Shown piece after piece: positions 50,801-64,000 of a stretch of 64,000 nucleotides of DNA. The stretch is from positions 62,001 through 126,000 of the forward strand of contig JAIXMQ010000018.1 in assembly GCA_025716855.1 (NCBI GenBank), in the 5' to 3' direction. Below the pieces are notes generated by a model, which was given only the letters and a program-made list of their open reading frames with translations, was not told where the DNA came from and made no database searches. This DNA comes from Pilaira anomala (lineage: Eukaryota > Mucoromycota > Mucoromycetes > Mucorales > Mucoraceae). Every line of letters begins with the position of its first letter. The stretch's first letter is position 1. Both the position numbers and the translations under genes were made by a program.

Positions 50801-50890
50801 TGCTGCTATTTCAAACCCAATTTTATATTTCGCTCCTTTTAAAGGCAAACATTTTACAACATTTTATGCCCTCCCCCCCCCTTTTTTTAA

Positions 50891-52442
<1,552 letters not shown>

Positions 52443-52498
52443 AAAAAAAAGGGGGGGGGGGAGCAATAGATACTTATATATATTTTTTATTTAAAAAA

Positions 52499-52529
<31 letters not shown>

Positions 52530-52534
<5 letters not shown>

Positions 52535-53765
52535 GAATGACCATATCTTCTTGAATACATCTTGTACATTGACAAATAAAATGATAATTTTCTAAAAGTC
52601 TTTGACGACGTTCATATACATCTTCATGCACAGAACCATAAGAAATACAAGCTTCTTCACCTTCTTCCAGCATCCGTTTACTAATAAATTGGATCTGTCT
52701 CCCTTCTCTTACTTTCATCACGTTAGCATCACATGAATGATTGAAATAGACAGCCGATGGGTAAAGACCAAAACCAAGTAACTCCAAGTCATCCGATACT
52801 ACACCATCACCGTGATCCTCCTCTAATTCATTTGATTTCTCCCATATTCCAAAACTATTGGATCGTTCACGAAAGTAAATCGACCGAAATAATGCATGAT
52901 CTATCTTTTCAAGTGTGGTGCTGCTACTAGGGACTTTATGCAACGGTTTCATCATCGCTCGAGCGAAAAAACAATATAAAGCCATGATATCCAAAATATC
53001 GGTAGGTATCAGCGAGAGATACTCGGTTTTCGTTAAAGAAGAAGGTTGGTGGCTCGGTAATTGTCTGTTGGTGGATTTGAATTGACTTTTGAAATGTGAT
53101 ATTTCATTGTTTTGTATCGAGTAGAGCGTATTATTGAAATCTGATGTGGGGGAAGACTGTTTACGTAATAGACAGGCAGATATCAATCGACACATGGATC
53201 GATCGGTATCATCTATTTCTCGGTCAAGAAGGTTTAAATCCTCTGTGAGACATGTCCATGCATGATCTAACCATGTTGATAAGAAACTATCATCTGCTTG
53301 ATCGATATTGAACCATTTTCTTGTAATGATGATGCTGTTACTACAGCTTTCAATTAGTAGTGGCGATGATGATGACGAAGATGATGTAATTGTTTTTTCC
53401 TTGAATTCGGTATCAAGACGATAATGCATAGCAAGCATCGGAACCCATTCCGACTGAAGCGAGTTTTGACAGTTGAATTTACAAGGTTCAGAACAAAACA
53501 GCATGTCTTTTCCAATCTTGGTGTTTCTAGGTACTTTCCATTCACTTGATAATTTCAATTGCTCTTGTTCAGTGAGGGCCTTGATTTTTTGTTTCTTTGG
53601 GTAAACAAAGTCAAAACACCATAAACAGGTCTCAGGTGTCCATTCCTGTGATACAGTGGTAGCCAATGGATTGGAAACATGAACGACAGTACCTGCTGGA
53701 ATATCTCGGGTTGCTTTATATCCTCGACCTTTTCCTGGTAAAATTGAAATCTCTAATAAGCTCAT
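52530..53765 (-). CDS. SET-domain protein (SMYD/Set5-Set6 type)
   Basis: The protein is intronless with 411 residues. The N-terminal SET half has KGRGYKATRDIPAGTVV. An inserted cysteine-rich (MYND-like) region follows, with CLWCFDF and FCSEPCKFNCQN. The C-terminal SET core has FNHSCDANVMKVREG (the NHSC substrate/cofactor motif) and ISYGSVHEDVYERRQRL. A post-SET CxCxxC follows in CQCTRCIQED. This order is that of SMYD and yeast Set5/Set6 lysine methyltransferases; the target is unknown. It is convergent with the FMO gene, 87 bp apart, and divergent from the NmrA-like gene. Confidence 0.88.
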
Positions 53766-55026
53766 TTAAAGAAGTAAAAAAAAAAAATTTTTTTTTTTTT
53801 TGACAGAAAAAAAAGAGAAGAATTTTCTTCCTTTTTGCTTTTAATTTTAAAAAAACTATTGTCTGTGATTTACGCTCCAATCTGAAGCCACCGGATTATT
53901 GATTATCCTCACATAGATAAAAAATTTTTGTTTTTGTTTTTTTTGTTCTATTCCAAAGATTTCATTTCAGGTTAGTATGAATTGTCTTTAGGAAAAGAGT
54001 TGTAATAAATGCTGATATTCGCCGTTCCTAGATCGATATTTAATGAATGAAACAAACAAACTCGGTGAGTTTGTTTAATTCGATAATATCAATATAATGA
54101 CAAAATGTGATGTTGTTGTTGTTGTCTCTTAAAGGTCGATCTCTTTTAAGGGACGAGCATGATTTCTAGTAGTAGAAACCTAAAATAGCGATAGACATGG
54201 TAATTGATTTTCAATTTCTCGGAATCCAATGGGGCACAGTTAAAAAAATATAAAAAAAAAAAAATAAAATAAAAAAAAAATGTCTTGCATAATTTTTTTT
54301 TTTGGTGAAATCGAGAAAAAATACGATGAAAAATGTAAAGGCGAGGCTGCCCTTGTTATAAACCGAGGAAGCTAATAAAATTTATTCCCGTTACGAAACA
54401 AAAGATGTATAGAATGATTTCACTTATCAATTGATTTTTTTTTTTTTTTTTTACTCCTTATGATTTCATAAACCTGTGTCTTTGACACATGGAACGGGGA
54501 ATTTATAAAAAAAAAAAAAAAAAGCTTATTTTTTAAAGCGGTTAATGAAGGAGAAATGGAGAAACAAAACACTAGGTTTTTTTTTTAGGTTTTCTGCAAA
54601 TGTATCACTTTTCATGATCCTAAACTCAGGTTCAAACCATGGGGTGGGGGTTATTCGAAGCCTTTTTTTTTTTTTTAAAAAAAAAAGGGTCCTTACGAAA
54701 TTAAAAAAAAAAAAAAAAAAAGCTTATTTCTCCGAAGTAACAAATAACCAATAGCCACTAAAACAAAGCAACTCACGTAAAAAAAAAAAAAAAAAAAAAA
54801 AATTGACAGATAAATAGACAAGCTTTTTTTTTTTCACCATGGCTACTTTTGTTTCTTCTATCTTTTTTTCTTTTTTCCTACCTATTTTTTATTAAATAGT
54901 TTTAATAAGAAACATATATCTTACCTACTTTCTTTCAATTTTTTTTTAAAAAAAAAAAAAAAAAAAAAGTAACAAACTTTCTGTTTTTTTTGTATATTTT
55001 TTAAAAAGAAAAAAAAAAACAAACAA
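53766..55026. other. Divergent intergenic region with a short hairpin
   Basis: About 1.26 kb between the SET and NmrA-like genes. It has a perfect 10-bp stem with a GGT loop at 54054-54076 and many A/T runs. The open frame at 54545-54754 has poly(F/K) composition and no domain. GGTTCAAACC at about 54630 resembles a Pol III B box, but no A box or cloverleaf supports a tRNA. Confidence 0.5.
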
Positions 55027-56170
55027 ATGCTTTTAATTACAAACGCTGACCAGTTTATGGGGTACGCCATTGCATCTCACATGGCTCAATACGAACACTT
55101 GAGACCTCAAATACGTGTTCTCTGTGAAAAGAAGGATCGTTGTTATGGTTTTACCAATGCAGGAATTGATGTACGTCAAGTAGATTATAATCATCCCAAC
55201 CAACTCTCTTTGGCTTTACGTGGTGTTGACCATCTGATTTTAGCTATTGGTAATGAACCCAACCGAGTTGAAAATGCTAAACATGTCTGTGCTGTGGCTG
55301 CTCATTCTGGTGTTTCCAACATTATCTGTATCTCTCATATGGGTGCTGTCTCTCATGTCCATCGTAGTTTACAAGAATATAATACCATTGAAAAGCAAGT
55401 GATTAATAGTAACTGTCAATACACAATTCTCAGGTACATCAAAGTTAAAAAAAAAAAATAACAAATATTTATGCATTTATTGACAAAAATAAATTTTTTT
55501 TTTTTTTTAGACTTGACTTTGTGCAACAATACTTGCATTTATGGTCTAATTATGCTGAAAAGAATCGAGAATTGCTTTTGCCATTGACAGAAGAAACGGA
55601 GATGTGCCCAATTGATATTACAGATGTTTGTTCAGTGGTTGAAAAGTTGGTGTTGGATGGACAAAAGTTATTGTTACCTCAACCGGATGATCAACATGAT
55701 GGTCAAGTGTATTCTTTAACGGGACCCGAATCAATTAGTGGTAAACGTATGGTTGAACTCTTGGCTCATGCAACTGGATATGAACACTTTAAGTACTGTC
55801 ATGGTCGTCCTATGGATCTTAATTATTATTTGAGCGGGCTCAGTAAAGATGTTTGGTTTGATGCACGATTAAAGAGAGAGATGTCACATATATATCACGA
55901 TACATATGACAAGATTAGTTACAATGATAAAGCATATTGTATTCCCACAGGTAAAATATATATATATATAAATTTATTTATATTTTTGACTATTTTACTT
56001 ATAATACAATAGACAAACAAGTGCAAACATATTTAGATTATTTTGATTGGATTCAACAGAATGCAGGTAGCGTGTGTGTTGCACATACAACGATGTTGAC
56101 TCAATTACCAGCAAAATCTGTTCAAGCTTTCTTTGAACAACACGCAAATAGCTTTAAGCCAAGAGTATAA
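55027..56170 (+). CDS. NmrA-like NAD(P)-binding protein
   Basis: Three exons start MLLITNADQFMGYAIASHMA. The N-terminal Rossmann segment differs from the usual GxTGxxG (here TNADQFMG). The fold is still clear: IDVRQVDYNHPNQLSLALRG, VDHLILAIGNEP, VSNIICISHMGAV and CQYTILRLDFVQQYLHLW. The middle exon has PIDITDVCSVVEKLVLDG and VYSLTGPESISGKRMVELL, typical of NmrA/HSCARG proteins. These act as redox sensors or regulators rather than enzymes. The loss of the canonical glycine motif should weaken dinucleotide binding. The last exon ends ANSFKPRV. Confidence 0.85.
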
Positions 56171-56343
56171 AAAATCGCATTATTATAAAAATCTTTTTTT
56201 TTTTTTTATTCATTTCTATCTTTTTCTTTTTCAAAAATTATAATAAAAATAAAAAAAAAAAAAATAAAAAAAATAAAATCTTTGTTGTTCTACCTTTTTC
56301 TTTTTGATATGTAAACAAAAAAAAAGAATAGTACAGCTTTCAT

Positions 56344-57254
<911 letters not shown>

Positions 57255-57472
57255 AGTTAAATTTTTATATAAATGAAAAAAAAAAAAGAAAAAAAAAAAA
57301 GGAGGGGGGGGGGAGAAAGACTTGAAGTGAAAGATTATTATACCTCTAAAATAAAAAAAAAAAAAGCACGCGACCTATGAATCCATTGAACCAATCAAGG
57401 AAATTACGGTCACATTAAGTTTTTTTTCTTTTTTTTTTTTGTTTCTTTTTCAACTTCTTGTTCATCAAAACA
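57255..57472. promoter_or_regulatory. Compact bidirectional promoter (UBC4/SWD2)
   Basis: Only 218 bp separate the divergent start codons. The interval has A/T homopolymers, a G9 run near 57304 and a CCAATC box near 57390. No defined operator was recognised. Confidence 0.45.
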
Positions 57473-58742
57473 ATGAAACGAGTTGAATTAAGTCGCGAAC
57501 TTATAAGTTCTTACTCGTTTTCAAAAGTATTTTCTAAAACTGATAAACCACTGACTTCTATTTCGTTTAATGATACGGGAGAATATTGTGTGGTTGCAGG
57601 TGAAGACGATAACTTGAACGTATATAACTGTAAAGAGGGAACGTAAGTTAGAAGACGAATACTGAGTAGAGCTTTTTTATTCAATTTTTATATAGTCCTC
57701 GTTCTACGCTTTATTCAAAGAAATATGGTGTTACCTTGGCTCGTTTCACTCACCATAAAAACAATGTCATTTATGCGTCCACAAAAGAAGACGGTAAAGA
57801 AAAATGAAAATGACTCAAAAAGTATCAGGGCACTTACTTCATCGTGTTTTATTTAGATACTTTAAGATACCTTTCTATTCACGATAATAAATACATTCGA
57901 TATTTCCGAGGACACAAGCAAAGGTAAAATATATATATATATATATTTGCTTATTCCAACATTCTCACTCTTGTAACGTGTGTAGAGTGACAGCAGTTGA
58001 AATGTCACCTATTGATGATACATTGTTAACGGCATCATTAGACGAAACAGTACGTATGTGGGATTTAAGATCATCGACCTGTCAGGTAAAAAAAAAAAAA
58101 AAAACTGTAAAAAAATTCTATAATAAAACTAAAAAAAAAAAAAAATGTATATATATATAGGGAGTTGTGAATGGAGAAGGTAAAACATTAGTAGCCATTG
58201 ATCCACAAGGATTAGTATTTGCAGTCGGTACAAACTGTGACACAATTCGAGTATACGATTTCAGAGAATATACACAAGGACCATTTGCAACATGGAAAGT
58301 AGAAGACGCACAATACACACCTGGAAGATTACCTGAATGGACCAGTTTAAAGTTTTCTTCAGACGGTACACGATTGATTGTGACAACCATGTCAGATACA
58401 ATTTATGTTTTAGATGCATTTGACGGTAGATTATTACAGAGATTAGTAAGTCATGCAGGTCCTAATACAGCTTCATGCGGTGAAGAGGTTTCCATCAGTC
58501 CAGATGCTCGGTACGTGATGGCTGGTGGTAGCGATAATTATGTTCGAATTTGGGATCTGTTGAGTAATAAAGAAATGGTTGATAATCAACCGTTTACAAC
58601 TTTACCTACGCCTCATACATCCGGTATTAAAATCGTTGGTTTTAATCCTTTAAATGCGATGGCCGTTACCGGTGCTGAAGAATTGGCTTTTTGGCTTCCA
58701 AATCTTAAAAATTTAGCTCTTCCTCCTCCTTCATCAGTATGA
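57473..58742 (+). CDS. SWD2: WD40 protein SWD2/WDR82 (COMPASS and CPF subunit)
   Basis: Five exons start [15 protein letters not shown]. An upstream in-frame ATG at 57458 would add five residues. Strong matches to WDR82/Swd2 include [60 protein letters not shown] followed by [36 protein letters not shown] and the terminal AFWLPNL. Swd2 links the Set1/COMPASS histone H3K4 methyltransferase to Pol II and is also part of the cleavage and polyadenylation factor. The gene is complete. Confidence 0.94.
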
Positions 58743-58864
58743 ACTTGAAGCGGAGATATAAAAAAGTTCAGGACATCTTTTTATCTTTCAAGATAATCGC
58801 GTTAATATCTTTTCTCTCTCTCTCTCTCTCTTTTTCCTTTTTTTTTTCTTTCTTTCTTTTGCAT

Positions 58865-58868
<4 letters not shown>

Positions 58869-58910
<42 letters not shown>
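58869..58910. repeat. (CA)n microsatellite
   Basis: About 20 CA units lie in the short spacer between SWD2 and 5-oxoprolinase, following a CT-rich run at about 58814-58832. Confidence 0.92.
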
Positions 58911-58912
<2 letters not shown>

Positions 58913-58972
58913 TATATCTAAATAAACATTTTTTCTCAATAAATAAAAAAACACCCCCTCAAGAAAAAAAAA

Positions 58973-59739
58973 ATGACAAATTCGATTAAACCACTTACGA
59001 TTTGTATTGATAGAGGAGGAACATTTACGGATTGTATTGGATTTACAGGAAAGCCAGGGGACGCAAATTATCGTGAATTCGTAGTGAAACTCTTATCAGA
59101 GGACCCTTCCAATTATAAAGATGCTCCTACTGAAGGTATTCGAAGAATTGTTGAATTAGCGACAGGAAAAACCTTACCACGTTCACAACCTGTACCTACT
59201 ACAGAAATTGGTATGGATGTAAAGGATAATAATAATAATAATAATAAAAAAGAAACTTGTGTATTTATCTATCTATCTATTAGAGAGTGTACGTATGGGT
59301 ACCACTGTAGCGACCAATGCTTTATTAGAAAGAAAAGGTGAATCATGCGCATTAGTGATCACAAAAGGATTTAAAGATCTTTTAACCATCGGTACGTCTT
59401 TTATCCATATTTCTCACGCCTTTTTTTTTTTTTTTTTTTTTTAAACGTTCTTTTAAAATGTAGGTAATCAATCAAGACCTAAAATATTTGATCTCTCTAT
59501 TCAAAAACCAGATGTATTGTATCAAAAAGTGATTGAAATTGAAGAACGGTAAAGTGAATTTTATAGCTGTTACCTATATATGTATTCATTTTTTTTTTTT
59601 TTAATTATTATTTTTTTACGGTAGTGTTGTCTTGTTAAATTCAGCTGCTTCTTCTGAACCTATTGATCCAAGTATCAATCAAAATCCAGATATCAGAAAA
59701 GGTATTTCAGGTGAATGGATCAAGATTGTTCAAAAGCCA

Positions 59740-59772
<33 letters not shown>

Positions 59773-62700
59773 CTATATATATATATATATACATTCTCAT
59801 TAAAAACAACAACAAATAGAATTAGAAAATATCAAACAACAACTTCAATCCGTTTACGATGAAGGATACCGTAGTATCGCCATTTGTTTATTACATGCTT
59901 ATACTTTCCCAGACCACGAGACACAAATCGGTCAATTAGCCACCTCCATGGGCTTCACACACATTTCATTATCCAGTCAAGTCATGCCCATGATCAAGAT
60001 CGTACCTCGCGGTACATCCGCAACAGCAGACGCTTACTTGACACCCTGTATCAAACACTACATTCAAGGTTTCGTCCACGGTTTCGATGCCGGATTCAAG
60101 AACAACACGACTCAATTACAATTCATGCAATCTGACGGTGGTTTAGTCCCCGTCAGTCACTTTTCCGGTTTTAAAGCCATCTTATCAGGTCCTGCAGGCG
60201 GTGTAGTCGGGTACGGATTAACCACTTACGATCAAGATCAAAAAGTACCCGTGATTGGGTTTGATATGGGTGGTACCAGTACAGATGTTTCCAGATTTGA
60301 TGGTCATTATGAACATGTGTTTGAAACAACCACAGCAGGTGTCACGATTCAAGCGCCTCAGTTAGATATTCATACCGTAGCAGCAGGTGGTGGATCCATG
60401 TTGTTCTTTAAGAACGGTATGTTTGTTGTGGGCCCAGAAAGTGCTGGTGCTCATCCAGGTCCTGCTTGTTATCGTAAGGGCGGTCCTTTAGCTGTGTCAG
60501 ATGCAAACTTGTACTTGGGACGTCTCTTACCTGATTATTTTCCAAAGATTTTTGGTCCCAACGAAGATCAAGCTTTAGATCGTGCGGTGGTAGAAACCAA
60601 GTTTAAAGAACTGGCTCTCATCATCAACAAGGAGACAGGAGAGAAGGAGAAATGTTTAGATGAAATTGTCTATGGATTTATCAAGGTAGCCAATGAAGCC
60701 ATGTGTAGACCCATTCGTGCCTTGACAGAGGCAAAAGGACATGATACCGCGAACCATACTTTAGCTGTATTTGGTGGTGCAGGCGGTCAACATGCCTGTG
60801 GGATCGCACGTAATTTGGGTATTCATAAGATTGTACTCTACAGACATAGTTCGATCTTATCTGCTTTTGGCTTGGCTTTAGCCGACGTCGTACATGAACT
60901 TCAAGAACCTTCTGCCGAGATATTACATCGTGCTCAAACTTACATCATGGATCGCGTCGCCTACTTGAAGACCCAATGTAGACAAGAATTAATGCAACAA
61001 GGATTTGAAGAGGACACTATCTCGACTGAGGTCTATTTGAATTTACGATACGACGGTACTGATTGTGCCCTCATGACACGTCAACCTGCACACGATAACT
61101 GGGACTTTGAATCCGCCTTCTCTGAACTCTACACTCAAGAGTTTGGGTTCTTATTATCTGGTCGTGACATCATTGTAGATGATATTCGTGTCCGTGGTAT
61201 CGGAAAGACGGTTCAAAACAACGATTTAACCCCGGAGAAAGAACTGGCATCGCTCAAGAAAAATCAAAAGATCTTTCAAGTCAGTAAGGAAACTGCAGAT
61301 AGTTATGCCTCCGTTTATTTCGAAGACACTGGACGTGATGATCATGTACCCGTGTACCGTCTTGGACAGTTGAAGGCAGGTTCGGAATTAATCGGTCCTG
61401 CTATGATTATTGATGCTACCGCAACTGTGGTCATTGAACCAGCTTGTACAGCTTTAATCTCCTCAAATCATATCACCATCACCGTAGGCCGTGGAGAGAA
61501 AAAGGTCGTCACGACTGAAATGGAGCCTATTCAATTATCGATCTTTTCTCATCGGTTCATGAGTATTGCGGAACAAATGGGTCGTACCTTACAAAAGACG
61601 GCGATTTCAACCAATATCAAGGAACGTTTGGATTTCTCTTGTGCTTTATTTGGTGCAGATGGCGGGTTAGTTGCTAACGCACCTCATATTCCTGTTCATT
61701 TAGGCTCTCTTTCACATGCCGTCATCTATCAATTGAATTATTATAAGGGACAACTGGTGGAAGGGGATGTGATCATGACCAATCATCCTCAAGCGGGTGG
61801 CTCTCATTTACCTGATATCACCATCATCACACCTGTCTTTGAGAAAGGAGAGATTGTGTTCTTTGTAGCTTCAAGAGGTCATCATGCAGATATTGGTGGT
61901 ATCTCACCTGGCTCCATGCCACCTCATTCAAAGGAACTTTATCAAGAAGGAGCTGCTATCAAGTCTTTCAAGATTGTTTCTAAAGGTCAATTTGATGATA
62001 AAGGATTAGAAAATCATTTATGTACTCTACCTGCTTCGTATCCTGGGTGCTCTGGGTCGCGTGCGTTCCGTGATAACATCTCGGATCTTAAAGCACAAAT
62101 TGCTGCCAATCAAAAAGGTATTACCTTGGTAAAGGCTTTAATTGATGAGTATTCTTTACCTGTAGTTCAAGCCTACATGATGCATATTCGTCGTAATGCT
62201 TCCAATGCCGTCAAGAACCTGTTGAAGAAAGTAGCAGAGGATCATGCTCATCAGGATTTAATTGCAGTGGATTATATGGATGATGGCACTCCGATTCATT
62301 TACGTGTCTCCATTGATGCAAAGCAAGGTACTGCTTTATTTGATTTCGAAGGTACTGGACCGGAAGTGTACGGAAATACAAATGCTCCAGAAAGTGTGTG
62401 TCATTCAGCTATCATTTATTCTATTCGTTGTTTGGTCAACCAAGAGATTCCATTGAATTCAGGTTGCTTAGAACCCATCACAATCAAGATCCCTACTAAC
62501 TCTATCTTGAGCCCGTCAGAGCGTTGTGCAGTGGTGGGCGGAAACGTCTTGACAAGTCAACGGTTAGTAGATGTAGTGTTAAAAGCATTTAGTGCGTGTG
62601 CAGCAAGTCAAGGATGTTGTAACAATTTAACGTTTGGAAAGGGAGGTAAAAATGAAGAGACAGGGAAAACTTTAGCTGGATGGGGATACTATGAAACAAT

Positions 62701-63145
62701 TGCAGGTGGAAGTGGTGCTGGACCTTCTTGGGATGGACAGAGTGGTGTACATACTCATATGACAAATACTCGTATTACCGATCCAGAAATTCTTGAAAGA
62801 AGGTATCCTGTTATTTTACATCAGTTTGCTATTCGTCCTCATTCGGGTGGTGAGGGAAAACATCGCGGTGGAGACGGTGTGATTCGAGAAATTGAGTTTT
62901 TGGAAGATGGGATTCAGGTCTCTATCTTGTCTGAAAGACGTGTGTTCGAACCTTACGGTCTTCAAGGTGGTGAAGATGCTAAAAAGGGATTAAATGTTTG
63001 GGTGCGTCATGAAAAGTCTAGTCAAGGTAAAGAGGTAGTTAGACAATTAAATATGACTGGAAAGAATTCGGCTCTCTTTGGACGTGGAGATCGTATTGTG
63101 ATCCATACCCCTGGCGGTGGAGGTTATGGTAAAAAAAACAACTAA
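58973..63145 (+). CDS. OXP1: 5-oxoprolinase (ATP-hydrolysing)
   Basis: This enzyme opens 5-oxoproline to glutamate in the gamma-glutamyl (glutathione) cycle using ATP. Five exons start [20 protein letters not shown]; the last, large exon begins near 59819. The HyuA-like N-terminal half has [40 protein letters not shown] and [13 protein letters not shown]. The HyuB-like C-terminal half has [50 protein letters not shown] and the terminal GGGGYGKK. Both halves are present, as in eukaryotic Oxp1, with a length near 1,290 residues. It is convergent with POP1, 34 bp apart. Confidence 0.96.
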
Positions 63146-63179
63146 CTGAATAAAAAAAAAAGACAATTTTATTTTTATT

Positions 63180-64000
63180 TTAAAACATGATTTCTAATTG
63201 AGCGGGTCTAACTTCTAAAGAGGATGGGTTTCTGACAAGTACAATTTTTGTCATGGATCGGTTTTGTCTATACATTTAAAAAAAAAAAAAAAAAAAAGTT
63301 AGATTAGAATAGTATACGACCGTGTTGTAGATTGTTAAAACTTACGATTCATCTATAGCATTCATCTTTTTTAAGCCGTTCACAGTACATGCACCTACGC
63401 CAAAACCATATCCAAGTGTGAGTGAGAAGTTACCGTTTGTAATATAACCAATATGTTGAGATTTAGAAGGTAAAGATGTGTTTATCTATAAGGATATGTT
63501 TAGTCATCTATACACACAGTTTCTTTTATATAGAGTCAAACCTTTTCTACATTGGCTTGAACTTCCATTAATTCCTTTAATTTTCTCTTGCTTTTTTTCA
63601 ATGGAGACTGATGACGAATATGAAAAGTGAATTGATCATATTCTCTAGGATCCTCTAAAAGATAAATCATGGCAAAAGGAGCAGGTTTACCACGATCAAT
63701 ATATTTCACACGTATCTTTACAAGTGTATCATCCAACGACACATGTTCATCACCTGTCAATTTACGATCGTTTCTCAACTTGGCTAAAGTGGTTTGCATC
63801 AATTCTTCCTCAGATGCCAAGACAGCAGATACGATTTTATCTCCTTGTAGTAAATTATAAGTAGGTCTCACGGTCAAATTATGTTGACTTTCAACCTCCA
63901 TATGTTCTACAGTGGATAATGTTTCAAAAGCACATTCAAATGGATGATCTACACCTCGCTTTTCGAAATTCACACGTTTAGCAGGTGGTCTCTTTTCCCA
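63180..64000 (-). CDS. POP1: Ribonuclease P/MRP subunit POP1, C-terminal part
   Basis: The gene runs off the window end at 64000, so only the 3' part is seen. Three exons are visible. The largest, from the edge, contains YNLLQGDKIVSAVLASEEEL, LVKIRVKYIDRGKPAPFAMI and YLLEDPREYD. The next (about 63345-63480) has HIGYITNGNFSLTLGYGFGV. The last has MTKIVLVRNPSSLEVRPAQL and ends EIMF. The GYxTxGxFSL-type block and the terminal LVRN segment are hallmarks of POP1, the large scaffold protein of RNase P and MRP used in tRNA and rRNA processing. Confidence 0.88.

Noticed and set aside
54620..54645. GGTTCAAACC, a Pol III B-box-like sequence suggesting a tRNA
   Set aside because: No A box at the right distance and no acceptor stem can be formed. 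Similar matches near 4545 and 43190 fail in the same way.

Overview
The window looks like nuclear DNA of an early-diverging filamentous fungus, most probably Mucoromycota (Mucorales-like). Reasons: AT-rich sequence, many short introns (about 50-110 nt) with GTA/GTG donors and TAG/CAG acceptors, very long poly(A)/poly(T) runs inside introns and spacers, and fungal orthologues such as Psk-type PAS kinase, AP-3 delta, RPA49, BCP1 and a cytochrome b5-acyl-CoA dehydrogenase fusion. I found no rRNA, tRNA or CRISPR. The species cannot be named from sequence alone.

Layout. (i) 0.4-24 kb is mostly housekeeping: a LisH-WD40 protein, BCP1/BCCIP, PRMT1-type arginine methyltransferase, RNA polymerase I subunit A49, a small membrane protein with PPxY motifs, a tandem pair of AIG1-like GTPases ending in CaaX boxes, PAS kinase, AP-3 delta adaptin and a secreted purple acid phosphatase. 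(ii) 24.3-41.4 kb is a repeat-rich island. It holds arms of a dispersed fold-back repeat, two small inverted-repeat elements, a decayed RasGEF pseudogene, a PD-(D/E)XK-like protein of unknown role, a candidate membrane-protein gene damaged by a 103-bp tandem duplication, a Tc1/mariner-like transposase remnant, a nearly full-length but broken LINE, and an orphan 3' gene fragment. (iii) 41.4-64 kb is again gene-dense: a basic protein, cytochrome b5-ACAD, a BAX-inhibitor-1/Lifeguard protein, an FHA checkpoint kinase (Chk2/Rad53 type), a 4-TM protein, a flavin monooxygenase, a SET-domain protein, an NmrA-like protein, UBC4-type E2, SWD2/WDR82, 5-oxoprolinase and the 3' part of POP1.

The genes are not a pathway cluster. 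They serve basic processes: transcription and chromatin (RPA49, SWD2, PRMT1, SET), RNA processing (POP1), ubiquitination (UBC4), signalling (PAS kinase, Chk2), trafficking (AP-3) and metabolism (ACAD, FMO, 5-oxoprolinase, phosphatase).

The most unusual material is a fold-back repeat family. Two of its arms lie just upstream of host genes in the same orientation relative to the gene, and another arm supplies the first ATG of a gene remnant. Other notable items are the AIG1/CaaX pair, the GEVK nuclease-like protein, an 11-nt micro-exon in PRMT1, and a UBC4 last exon that carries only two bases plus the stop codon.
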